DNA of 64,000 nt, taken from NCBI GenBank assembly GCA_026390795.1, contig JAPLFG010000003.1:1860001-1924000 (forward strand). The letters run 5' to 3'. Below are positions 52,153 to 61,003 of the stretch, in pieces; within the stretch, counting starts at the first letter, position 1; every line of letters begins with the position of its first letter. Source of the stretch: Ignavibacteriales bacterium (GTDB lineage Bacteria; Bacteroidota; Ignavibacteria; Ignavibacteriales; Melioribacteraceae). The translations under genes and the position numbers were made by a program. Below the pieces are notes generated by a model. That model had not been told where the DNA came from. It saw only the letters and a list, made by a program, of their open reading frames with translations, and did not search any database.

Positions 52153-52280
52153 TTACTCTTTTTCATGATCTTGCTCTTAATCTTAATCATGATATTTCTT
52201 AGAAGCCGATTAAGATTATGATCATGATTACGATCATGACTATTCGTCTCATGATCATGTTCTTGATCTTAATCTTTTTT
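52153..52280. repeat. Hairpin repeat array, right side of the four-helix-bundle gene
   Basis: TTTCATGATCTTGCTCTTAA, loop TTCTTAGAAG (52196-52205), then GATTAAGATTATGATCATGA (52208-52227) TTACGATCATGAC, a short loop TATTCGTC, and the inverted arm TCATGATCATGTTCTTGATC TTAATC. The last two arms make a stem of about 30 bases. A further short copy lies at 52539-52561 and one at about 53777-53797. Confidence 0.8.
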
Positions 52281-52310
52281 TAACATCCCTATAAATCATC
52301 CTCAGTTATT

Positions 52311-52424
52311 CATGAATAAAAGGTAAAGTACCACATTAATTATAATCAACGCTAAGGTGAAAAATATAACCGTAATCCATATCCGTTTTCTTTTATTATG
52401 CTTTTTAATATCAATTTCGTACAT
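52311..52424 (-). CDS. Candidate small single-pass membrane protein
   Basis: A 37-residue ORF: charged N-terminus (MYEIDIKKHNKRKRI), one TM helix (WITVIFFTLALIIINVVLYL), then YS. The basic n-side and clean hydrophobic core look like a real small protein. An AGAAAGAG stretch lies about ten bases upstream of the ATG. It sits between the four-helix-bundle locus and rpiA, on the former's strand. No homologue is known to me. Confidence 0.35.
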
Positions 52425-52662
52425 ACATTTTAGCTCTTTCTTAACAATATAAAACAGGAATAGAAAACTTTATTACCGAAAGGGGATGAAAAATTATGAA
52501 GAATGAAACTGATATACAATATTATATGAAGAGTATAAGGATTATGATCATGCTCTTGATCTATATAATTGCCTACTCATTGTGAAAATCTGAATTCCAT
52601 TAGTTTGTAAGTGATATGAAGCTTAATTAATTTGGAAACAATAATTGAGTAAAAATGTTATT

Positions 52663-53478
52663 ATGATTAACCAGCTCAAAAAACTTGCCGCTGAAAAAGC
52701 TGTTGAAGAAATCTCATCCGGAATGATTGTCGGACTCGGTTCCGGCAGTACATTTCAATTCGCTCTTGAAAAAATTTCGGAGAAGATAAAAAATGGAGAG
52801 TTAAAAAATATCGAGTGCATTCCAAGTTCTGTTAGAACGGAAACTGAGGCAAAGAGGCTCGGAATACCGTTAATCAGTTTTGGAGAATTGATTAAGAAAC
52901 GTGAAAATGAAGAAGTGAAAAGTGAAACGGAAGATGAAAAACCACAGACGAAATTAGATCAAACAAAATCACCAGCACCCCGTTTCCCGTCTTCCGTTTC
53001 CCGTCTTCCGTTTATAGACATCACTATTGACGGCGCCGATGAAGTGGATGAAGAACTCAATCTTATTAAAGGTGGCGGAGGTGCTCTTCTTCGAGAAAAA
53101 ATTTTAGCTCAGGCAAGTAAAAGGTTGGTCATAGTTGTTGATGAGTCAAAACTTTCAAAACATCTTGGTACAAAATGGGCGGTGCCGGTTGAAGTAATTC
53201 AATTTGCTGCAGATGTAGAACAAAAATTTTTAGAAGCACTCGGTGCTGAAGTTGTAAGAAGAAAAAATGCTGAGGGAAAAGATTATATAACAGACGAAAA
53301 TAATTTTATACTTGATGCAAACTTCGGTTCGATAAAAAATGTAAATGAACTTTCATCCTTATTAAATCAGCGTGCGGGAATTGTTGAGCACGGTTTATTT
53401 GTTGGAATGACAAGCGAAGTTATATGCGCAATGAATGACGGGACTGTAAGCGTGAAGCAATCAGCTATTAGCCTTTAG
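52663..53478 (+). CDS. rpiA: Ribose-5-phosphate isomerase A with a repeat-derived insertion
   Basis: The pentose-phosphate enzyme interconverting ribose 5-phosphate and ribulose 5-phosphate. Motifs: IVGLGSGSTFQFALE, CIPSSVRTETEAKRLGIPL, DITIDGADEVDEELNLIKGG GGALLREKI, DESKLSKHLG and LPVE-equivalent VPVEVIQFA; catalytic residues appear present. ATG 52663 is used; a TTG lies 18 bases upstream. At 271 residues it is about 40 longer than usual because residues 77-117 (ENEEVKSETEDEKP...RFPSSVSRLPF) interrupt the region between LISFGEL and IDITIDGADE. The final codons and stop (KQSAISL) are part of an AGCTATTAGC repeat. Confidence 0.92.
   Translation: MINQLKKLAAEKAVEEISSGMIVGLGSGSTFQFALEKISEKIKNGELKNIECIPSSVRTETEAKRLGIPLISFGELIKKRENEEVKSETEDEKPQTKLDQTKSPAPRFPSSVSRLPFIDITIDGADEVDEELNLIKGGGGALLREKILAQASKRLVIVVDESKLSKHLGTKWAVPVEVIQFAADVEQKFLEALGAEVVRRKNAEGKDYITDENNFILDANFGSIKNVNELSSLLNQRAGIVEHGLFVGMTSEVICAMNDGTVSVKQSAISL
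52891..53013. repeat. Palindromic in-frame insertion in rpiA
   Basis: Arm one: GTGAAAAGTGAAACGGAAGA TGAAAAA (52915-52941). Arm two: two copies of GTTTCCCGTCTTCC (52982-53010). The arms are imperfectly complementary (GAAACGGAAGA / TCTTCCGTTTC). It is a multiple of three and preserves the frame. Confidence 0.65.
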
Positions 53479-54548
53479 CTATTAGCTTTTAGTTGTCGGT
53501 TGTCAGATTTCAGTTATCGGTTGTGGATTGTTAGTTGCTAGCTGGAGATTCTAAAGTATTGGTAACCTGAACAGAAAAAAAACTCATAAAGCAATTGAGA
53601 GCAGTAAACCTGAACGCCTCTCTTGATTCGTTCCAAGAAAATTACTTTTGAAACTCAAGCAATGTCGTTTGATCATTTAATAAAATACATTTCTATCAAA
53701 TTGAATAATCTGAGCAAATCATAATCGATCAGCGTAATCCGTGTTCTATTAAGCACTATGAATTGCACGGCGACTATGATCAAGATTATGATTAAACACT
53801 CTATAAACTCTATCCGAAATTCTCAATTGGCAATTATCAATTCTCAATTGCTTTTTCTGGCATGATGATTGAATATATGGGCTGTCGGAAAAAAGGTAAA
53901 CAGAAATAAAAAAAATATTTCATTAATAAAGTGTTTTTATTCGCTTAAAAAGCGGAAAACATCTTGTTTAATTCTTTGGAGATTATAACTTAGTGCGAAT
54001 AATTCTACAGAACTGCGAATATTTTACGTATCAAACCCCCATCAGCCGTCAGCTATCAGCTGTCAGTTATCAGCTCATTTACGAAAAGCTAAACACTAAG
54101 TCTTTATTGATCGAAGGCAACTCACATTTCACTAATTATGATTCTGTTAATTGTTTTAAAAAAAGTTGACAAGATTAAGATGAATAACTATCTTTTAAAT
54201 AGTGACAATGAAAATTTCCTAACACACAAGGAAATTTCTCTTTTTTCAACAAAAAACTTTCTTAAACAAAGTAAAGGATTTTTTTGTTTGAAGCTTGCTT
54301 TTTTTTACTCTAACAATTATCTTAAAGTAAATTTTTACAATAATTATATTAAACGTATAAAAACATTGAACTTAACTTTCAAAAATCTTTATTTTAATTC
54401 TAAAACTAATTCATCTATTATTCTAAATGATAAGGAGGAACTACATGCAAACACGCCTACCGACCTAGGGGGCAATTTAAATTTTATATTTTTGTGTGTA
54501 TGTAACATTTTTTTATTTTTTATTTATTTAACTAACTAGGAGATTCAA
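53479..54548. other. Long intergenic region with four repeat families and a 5' leader
   Basis: From left: AGCTATTAGC-type repeat (to 53545), an AATCGATCAGCGTAATCCGT stretch (53724-53752), a GATCAAGATTATGATTA copy (53777-53797), an AATTGATAATT copy (53820-53852), an AGCTATCAGCTGTCAG copy (54041-54075), then a very AT-rich leader of about 400 bases before the giant gene, containing a seven-codon ORF with a strong ribosome-binding site. The 133-codon frame across the leader has no protein-like character. Confidence 0.55.
54445..54468 (+). CDS. Candidate seven-residue leader peptide (MQTRLPT)
   Basis: TAAGGAGGAACTAC, a near-ideal Shine-Dalgarno spacing, precedes an ATG followed by six codons and TAG. 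It lies 81 bases before the giant secreted-protein gene, in its AT-rich leader. Such a well-placed ribosome site with a tiny ORF suggests translational control or mRNA protection; it could also be chance. Confidence 0.3.
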   Translation: MQTRLPT

Positions 54549-57500
54549 ATGAATCTGAAGAATCTATTAAAATTTAGCACGATCGTTTTTCTTTTTACGA
54601 TCATGCTAAGTTCGCTCTCCTACGGTCAAAAGTATCTGAACTCGACCGATGGTGATGACACATATACGGGAGCGAATCCTACAAACAATCCTTTGGGTAC
54701 TGGTCCAGTAAGAACCATCGAAGGTGCGTATTCGGCTTTTGCAAGTGGTACTACTGTGTATATGGCTGCTGGGCAGTACAATTATGCAGGCGTTGGTGCT
54801 ATTAGCGATGCTAATGGTTACAATTTTAATCCTGGTCCTCTCAGCAAGAGTATGACATTTGTAGTCCAAACATACCTTGGTAATAATACAGTGACCTTAA
54901 ACGGAAATGGAACTTTTACTCTAGACGCAGGCAGTACTGGAGTCATTGCATTTCAACCTACGACTGCTGGTGTTCAAAATGTAGTTTTGAACCCTACCGT
55001 CGGACAAACGATGAACCTTGTAAGCGGTACTCTTGATGTAAGTGCTATGGGTGCCGGCGGTTTTACAATCGGTGTTAACTATACAACTATTAACGTAACT
55101 GCAGGGACTATAGTAGGAACTCCGACATTTACTAAAGCAAACAGAACATTGAATTATATTAATGCTGTTTCTCTTACAGCTGGCGGTGAAGTTCCTACAG
55201 AACTTGGAACTTTAAATCTTTCCGCAACAGCTACAAGTAAAACAGTCACTTTCAACAACCCAATTAATTTTGGTTATGTTGGCGGTGGAATTTTCCGAAC
55301 AACTAATACAAGCGGAACATTTAGAGGGTTAGTTACTCTTTATGATCAAGACGGTGAAACAGATTTAGGGACTAAACAATTCACAGCAACAATTGTAAAT
55401 GCCGGTACTGGTACATTTACTTTCTCAGGCGGAGTTGCTGTTAGATCAACATTAGCTGCTAACGGTACTGTAATTGACAATCAATCAACAGGTGCTATTG
55501 TTATTTCTGGACCCGTTACTTATACTCAATTTGATGCAGCTGCAGCCGGTTATGGTGTTGCATCAGCTAATAGTGCCCATACATCTTTATTTTTAAATTC
55601 AGGTGGAACAACAGGAACACTATCTCTTACCGGTGGTGTAAGCCAAGTAAATACAGGTGATACTTTTGATACTGGCGCTGGTACTTCAGATTACACAACT
55701 GGATCAGGGGGTGGCTTCACTCCAATACTTAATGTGCAGAATGGCAGCACGGGTACAATGAACTTAGGTGGTACAAGTGTAGTTACAACAATCAGTGGTG
55801 GATTAACTACTGCAGCAGCTGCAGGTACCGTTAACGTAAAAGGTCCCGTTACAATTGCTGGTGCATTAATAAACAACGCTGGCCATACTATCGCTCTTGC
55901 TGCAAATACTTTAACTTTAACACTTTCTGGTGCTGCAGTTCATACAAATGAAGGCAATATCACAAGTTCCGCAATCGGTAGCGGTCTTTTAGTATTCAAC
56001 GTTTCTGGAGCAACAACTCTCCGAGAAACTGCTGGTACTGGAAATATTCCGAATCTTCAAAAAGACGGTGCTGGATTGTTAACCCTTAAAGGAGTGACTG
56101 TTAATGGTAATATCACATCTAATAAAGGTGGAATTACATTATCACCTTGGACAGGAACAGATGTTACTGTTACAGGTCTATTAACAATAAACACACCTGC
56201 AACAGGAACAAATGTTGTTACTTCAGCTCCTGGTACAACTTTTTATGCTGGTGTTAATATGTCCGGTGGTCAACTTACTCTACCGGCTTCATCAACTACA
56301 CGCGTAACCAAAGATTATACACAAAACGGTGGTATTCTTTTATACACTGCCGACGCTTCTTTAGATATTAAAGCTAATTTTATTAGAAATGCAGGTACTG
56401 TTACCCCAGCTTCTGGATTGTTAAGATTCAGCGGTGGAATTGCTCAAACCTTCTCTGGCGGTACAAACCTTCAAGTATATAACTTTTCAACTTCTGTTAC
56501 GAATACCAATGTTACATTTATAAACGGTTCGCTTGAAGTATTGAACACAGTTACAATTATTTCAAATACTACCGTTAATGTAGGAACATATAACATTAGA
56601 ATGCTTGGTAATGGTACTGCTTTCCCAACATTCGGAAATCAAGGCAGCTTACTTTCTTCAGGTGGCGGTGGCGTTATATTCTTAGGCCCAACCTCTGGTC
56701 AACTTTCTATTTCTGGTAATGGTACAAACACAAATATCGAAGTTAGATTAACAAATCCAGCAAATTTTGTTGATGTTACTAACACAACAAACGGGCAAGT
56801 TAATTTCTCCGGTATTTTAACATTGAGTTCTGGTACAATTAGAATCAATGCTGGAAATAGTTTTAATCCATCAAATTTAATAACCACACCTACAATCCGT
56901 AGAAATATGGGTAATACATTAGGTGGAGCTCCTGATGGTCAACCGATAAACTTGAATACTGGTTTATTTAATATTACAAATACTTTATACAATCTAGAAT
57001 ATTTCAGTACTGGTACTGTTGGTGCAACATATAATGTAGGTCCAGAATTTGTAATTGGTGCTACACCTTATGTTATTAATCTCACAATTTCAGCAACCAC
57101 AGGTGCAGTTAATTTCCCAGCAGCTGGTTTATATCAGTTTACAGGAAACTTAACTGTTGCTAATAGTGCAACTGCTACTTTAGCCGGCGTTAGCGGAACA
57201 GATGATTTAGTATCAACTGGTTCTAGTGCTGTACATTCAGTTAAAGGAACAATTAATGGTACTGCTCAATTTCTTTTAACTGGAGATGGTACTCTTACTG
57301 GCGGATTAGCTACAGCAGCCCCAGCAGATGCTTCTGCAATAACCACTATGACCATTAATACTGCAACTACTTCAGCTACTTATACTATTACTAACTTAAA
57401 AGCAATTACTACATTAAATGTTGTTGCTGGAATTGTTAATCTTGGCATGGGAACTTGGAGTTCTGGAACATTAGGTACAGTTGCAAACTTCAACTTAACA

Positions 57501-60500
57501 GGTGGTTCTGTAGATCTAACAGCAGATGCAAATGTTTCTACATCATTTGCAATGGCAACCGGAGCTACATTTGATTTTAACAATCAAAACCTCTATGTAA
57601 CTGGCGGTACTTTTGGTACAGTTGCAGGTGGTACATTCTTAGCTACCGGCGCAACAACAAAAGGTTGGCTCATGTTCAAAGCATCAGCCGGACTTAACAC
57701 TGGTACAGTATTAGTTCCAAAGATTCAGATTCAAAATGGTTCAACCGTTACCTTAGGTGGTAATAGTGGTGTTTCTGATACTTTCCAAGATTATGATGCA
57801 ACACCAACAGCTGGTGTATTTGCGATGGGTGCTAATACATTCACACTTGGTGGCGGAACTTGGAATACTATGGGCGGTACATATAGCGGTACCGGTACTA
57901 CAATAGTTACTGGAGCTACAAATATTAATTTAGGTGCTTCTTTAATTGTTCCTAACTTCCAATTAAAGAATACAACAAATACAGCTACATTAGTAAATAA
58001 CACCGGTATTTCAACTCCTCCAAGCTTAACAACCGGTTCATTTACTTCTACTAGCGGTACATTAGCACTTGGTGCTCAGGATGTTATTATTAACGGTACA
58101 GCTGGATTCACTTTTGTTGCTGGTACTTTTACAGCTACAACTTCAAATACAATTACCGCAACAGACAATGCTAACGGCGAATTTGTATTTGATAACGTAG
58201 CAGCTCAAGCATTAAGCACAACAGCAACCGGTTTAGTATTCCCGAACGTTCGCGTTAATAATACCGGTAGTTTAACTTTAGCTGGATCTCCAAATAATAA
58301 CATATTTACAGTTGCTAACAGACTTGTTCTTGCTAATACCGGCGATGTAACAGCTGCTACGACTAAATTGGTTATTGGTGATGGAGCATTGATAAAGAGA
58401 ATGAATAATGCTGGAATTCTTAGTGCACTTCCAACATTTGCTGGCGTTGTAGATGTTCAATACACTGCTACTGCAGCAATTACTCCTGCATTAGAAATGC
58501 CCGGAACAGCAACAACCCCATTGTCAGTTAGAAACTTATATGTTAATAACACAGCAGCAATCCCTGTAAATGCTTCTAAGCCTGTTACAGTTACTGGAAC
58601 TTTATACCTATATACCGGTGACTATGATTTCGAAGCAACTGCAGGTACAATCTATGGTATCACAATGGGTGCTGCTTCAACAGTAAACGTACGTGACGGA
58701 AATCTTCTAAATTCCGGAAGCACTACTGTCACAGGTTTAGCTGGCGGTCCAGTTACATTGACATACTCAAACACAGCTTACAGATTAATCACTTCACGTG
58801 AATATCCTGCAACAGCTGCTTTTGTAAGTGTTCTAAATGTAAATAGCAATACCGGTGCTACGACTGTTGGACTCAAACTACATGCAGATCGTTCATGCGG
58901 AGATTTCGTTCTTGCATCAGGTAACTCAACAACACCAATTAATGATGTTAGATTCGATCTAAATGGTAAAACATTAAGTGTAACAAACGCTACAAGCGCT
59001 ACACTTACAAGAGGTATTTTGTCAAGTGAAACTAATCCAACAGCACCTGCTACAAGCAACGTTGCTGGCACATTAACTGTAACTGGTACACTTACTTCTG
59101 CTGCAGCTGCATCAATTATTAACGTTAACGTTACTGCTGCAACAATGACCTTGGCTGGTCCATTCACACAAGCATTATACGGCACAGCTACTACTACGTC
59201 ATATACATCAGCAACAGCTACAAATGCTAGTTCAGTAGCTGGATTTAAAGGTAACATAACAAGCGCTGATAATTTAACTCTCAACGGTGCTTATACCGGT
59301 GGAACAATTACAGCATCGAAAGATGTTACAATGGCAACAGGTAGTTCAATGAATGCGCTTACAAACTTAGTATTTACAGGCACTGCAAATGCTACGTTTA
59401 CTATTCCATCTGCTGGAGCTACAGTTGGTGCATTGACATTTAGCAAAACAAACAATACAAATACAGTTACATTAGCAGGCGGTAATTTAGCATCAACTGC
59501 TAATACAACATTTGTAAACGGCTTGTTTGTAACTGGAGCTAATACATTTAATATGGTTGTTCCTGCATTTGGCGGTGGACAAGGATTTACAAGAACTGGT
59601 GTTACTGGAACAAATATCAGTCACGTTGTTGGAAATGTTGCTAAGACATTGTTCAATGCAGGAGGTCCTGGTTTAGCTGGTTCATCTGAACCAAGACAGG
59701 TATTCCCAGTTGGTACAATGACAAAATATAGAATGGCGGCAGTTACTTTCAATCCAGCATTTGGATTACCTACTACACCAAATACTACAATTACAGTAAA
59801 TGCAGTTGATGGTAACCCAGGTGGCGCAGTAGGTTTACCGATAAAAGATGGTGTTGCAACTGGTATTGATGTTGCAAGATATCCAAACTTCTATTGGACA
59901 GTTTCTACTTCACCTAGTGATATTGGTCCAAGTACTCCATTTGATTTAGAATTAAGTGCTCAGGACTTTACAACATTTGATGCTATTGGTAACGTTAGGC
60001 TAATCCGTAGACATGGTGCGGTAGCTGATGTATCAAATTCATGGTTGCTCCAGGGTGTTAATACTTCATATGATAACTCAATGAATGCCACTACACCTAC
60101 TATCATTCAGAGAGGCGCTAATGCTGGATTAAGAGCTGGTGGCGCAGTATTTACATTTGGAATGAGTTCGAATCTGTCAGTTAAGAACGCAATTGCAAAA
60201 CAGTGGTTAGTAATTCCACAAGGTGCTAAGCTTGTCTCTTTAGCTAATGTATTCCAAGGCAATATTGGCACGTTGTCATTCACAGCCCAATCATCAAACA
60301 TAGCAGTTGCTACAGCTGAAATAGTTGGATCATCAGTTAAACTGACCCCACTTACAATCGGCGAAGCAGTTATTACTGTTACGGCAGTAGATGCAGCTAA
60401 CAATGACTTCTTTGCATATAGCTTCTCAGTTGATTCACGTAATACAGACGTTGCAACGACAGAGGAAATTCCAACTGAGTTCGCGCTCATGCAGAACTTC

Positions 60501-60737
60501 CCGAATCCGTTCAACCCAACAACAAACATTAAGTTCGCATTACCAAAAGAAAGCAATGTAACATTGAAGATATACAATATCCTCGGTGAAGAAGTTGCTA
60601 ACTTAGTTAACAAAGTAATGCCTGCTGGATATCATACCGTTAATTTTGATGCTACAAAATTAGCAAGTGGTATGTATATCTACAGAATTGAAGCTGGTAG
60701 CTTTGTTCAAGTTAAGAAGATGTTATTAATGAAGTAA
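54549..60737 (+). CDS. Giant type IX-secreted beta-rich (adhesin-like) protein
   Basis: A 2062-residue extracellular protein. Signal peptide (FSTIVFLFTIMLSSLSYG), then TVYMAAGQYNYAG-like right-handed beta-helix start, followed by about 1800 residues rich in T, G, N, A and S with short strands and recurring words (TLNLSATATS, TVTLGGNSG, NVNVTAATMTLAG). Few charged residues and almost no Cys. A Big/Ig-like segment precedes the type IX sorting domain near 1970 (MQNFPNPFNPTTNIKFALP, YRIEAGSF, KKMLLMK). It probably forms a surface beta-helix or fibre for attachment or matrix. AGGAG precedes the ATG; a strong terminator follows. It is monocistronic. Confidence 0.88.
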   Translation: MNLKNLLKFSTIVFLFTIMLSSLSYGQKYLNSTDGDDTYTGANPTNNPLGTGPVRTIEGAYSAFASGTTVYMAAGQYNYAGVGAISDANGYNFNPGPLSKSMTFVVQTYLGNNTVTLNGNGTFTLDAGSTGVIAFQPTTAGVQNVVLNPTVGQTMNLVSGTLDVSAMGAGGFTIGVNYTTINVTAGTIVGTPTFTKANRTLNYINAVSLTAGGEVPTELGTLNLSATATSKTVTFNNPINFGYVGGGIFRTTNTSGTFRGLVTLYDQDGETDLGTKQFTATIVNAGTGTFTFSGGVAVRSTLAANGTVIDNQSTGAIVISGPVTYTQFDAAAAGYGVASANSAHTSLFLNSGGTTGTLSLTGGVSQVNTGDTFDTGAGTSDYTTGSGGGFTPILNVQNGSTGTMNLGGTSVVTTISGGLTTAAAAGTVNVKGPVTIAGALINNAGHTIALAANTLTLTLSGAAVHTNEGNITSSAIGSGLLVFNVSGATTLRETAGTGNIPNLQKDGAGLLTLKGVTVNGNITSNKGGITLSPWTGTDVTVTGLLTINTPATGTNVVTSAPGTTFYAGVNMSGGQLTLPASSTTRVTKDYTQNGGILLYTADASLDIKANFIRNAGTVTPASGLLRFSGGIAQTFSGGTNLQVYNFSTSVTNTNVTFINGSLEVLNTVTIISNTTVNVGTYNIRMLGNGTAFPTFGNQGSLLSSGGGGVIFLGPTSGQLSISGNGTNTNIEVRLTNPANFVDVTNTTNGQVNFSGILTLSSGTIRINAGNSFNPSNLITTPTIRRNMGNTLGGAPDGQPINLNTGLFNITNTLYNLEYFSTGTVGATYNVGPEFVIGATPYVINLTISATTGAVNFPAAGLYQFTGNLTVANSATATLAGVSGTDDLVSTGSSAVHSVKGTINGTAQFLLTGDGTLTGGLATAAPADASAITTMTINTATTSATYTITNLKAITTLNVVAGIVNLGMGTWSSGTLGTVANFNLTGGSVDLTADANVSTSFAMATGATFDFNNQNLYVTGGTFGTVAGGTFLATGATTKGWLMFKASAGLNTGTVLVPKIQIQNGSTVTLGGNSGVSDTFQDYDATPTAGVFAMGANTFTLGGGTWNTMGGTYSGTGTTIVTGATNINLGASLIVPNFQLKNTTNTATLVNNTGISTPPSLTTGSFTSTSGTLALGAQDVIINGTAGFTFVAGTFTATTSNTITATDNANGEFVFDNVAAQALSTTATGLVFPNVRVNNTGSLTLAGSPNNNIFTVANRLVLANTGDVTAATTKLVIGDGALIKRMNNAGILSALPTFAGVVDVQYTATAAITPALEMPGTATTPLSVRNLYVNNTAAIPVNASKPVTVTGTLYLYTGDYDFEATAGTIYGITMGAASTVNVRDGNLLNSGSTTVTGLAGGPVTLTYSNTAYRLITSREYPATAAFVSVLNVNSNTGATTVGLKLHADRSCGDFVLASGNSTTPINDVRFDLNGKTLSVTNATSATLTRGILSSETNPTAPATSNVAGTLTVTGTLTSAAAASIINVNVTAATMTLAGPFTQALYGTATTTSYTSATATNASSVAGFKGNITSADNLTLNGAYTGGTITASKDVTMATGSSMNALTNLVFTGTANATFTIPSAGATVGALTFSKTNNTNTVTLAGGNLASTANTTFVNGLFVTGANTFNMVVPAFGGGQGFTRTGVTGTNISHVVGNVAKTLFNAGGPGLAGSSEPRQVFPVGTMTKYRMAAVTFNPAFGLPTTPNTTITVNAVDGNPGGAVGLPIKDGVATGIDVARYPNFYWTVSTSPSDIGPSTPFDLELSAQDFTTFDAIGNVRLIRRHGAVADVSNSWLLQGVNTSYDNSMNATTPTIIQRGANAGLRAGGAVFTFGMSSNLSVKNAIAKQWLVIPQGAKLVSLANVFQGNIGTLSFTAQSSNIAVATAEIVGSSVKLTPLTIGEAVITVTAVDAANNDFFAYSFSVDSRNTDVATTEEIPTEFALMQNFPNPFNPTTNIKFALPKESNVTLKIYNILGEEVANLVNKVMPAGYHTVNFDATKLASGMYIYRIEAGSFVQVKKMLLMK

Positions 60738-60763
60738 TCTTCTGAATTGAATATTCAGCTTTT

Positions 60764-60795
60764 AGAAATCCCGCTTCGGCGGGATTTCTTTTTTA
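60764..60795 (+). terminator. Terminator of the giant gene
   Basis: AGAAATCCCGC / GCGGGATTTCT perfect stem with a TTCG tetraloop followed by TTTTT: a textbook rho-independent terminator 27 bases after the stop. Confidence 0.95.
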
Positions 60796-61003
60796 AATCA
60801 ATCAATTTATTAAAACTATGTTGATTATAAAATGAAGTTGCTTACTTAGGTATCAAAGTGTTTTTAGAAATGACTGGAAAGGGAATAAAGCTATCTTTAA
60901 TGGCTATTGCCAATTTTAGTCTTGAATTGCAGAGTAATAGGAAAACATAGTGAGTTCAGAATCTGATATTATTTACGAATGATTATTTGAATATTCTTTC
61001 TAT

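Noticed and set aside
51400-52280. CRISPR array
   Set aside because: Repeats are irregular in length, alternate in orientation and have no unique spacers of constant size; no cas genes.
54138-54539. 133-codon open frame before the giant gene
   Set aside because: Extreme AT composition, Asn/Phe/Lys/Leu-only product, no domain pattern and no ribosome-binding site; it is better explained as an AT-rich leader.
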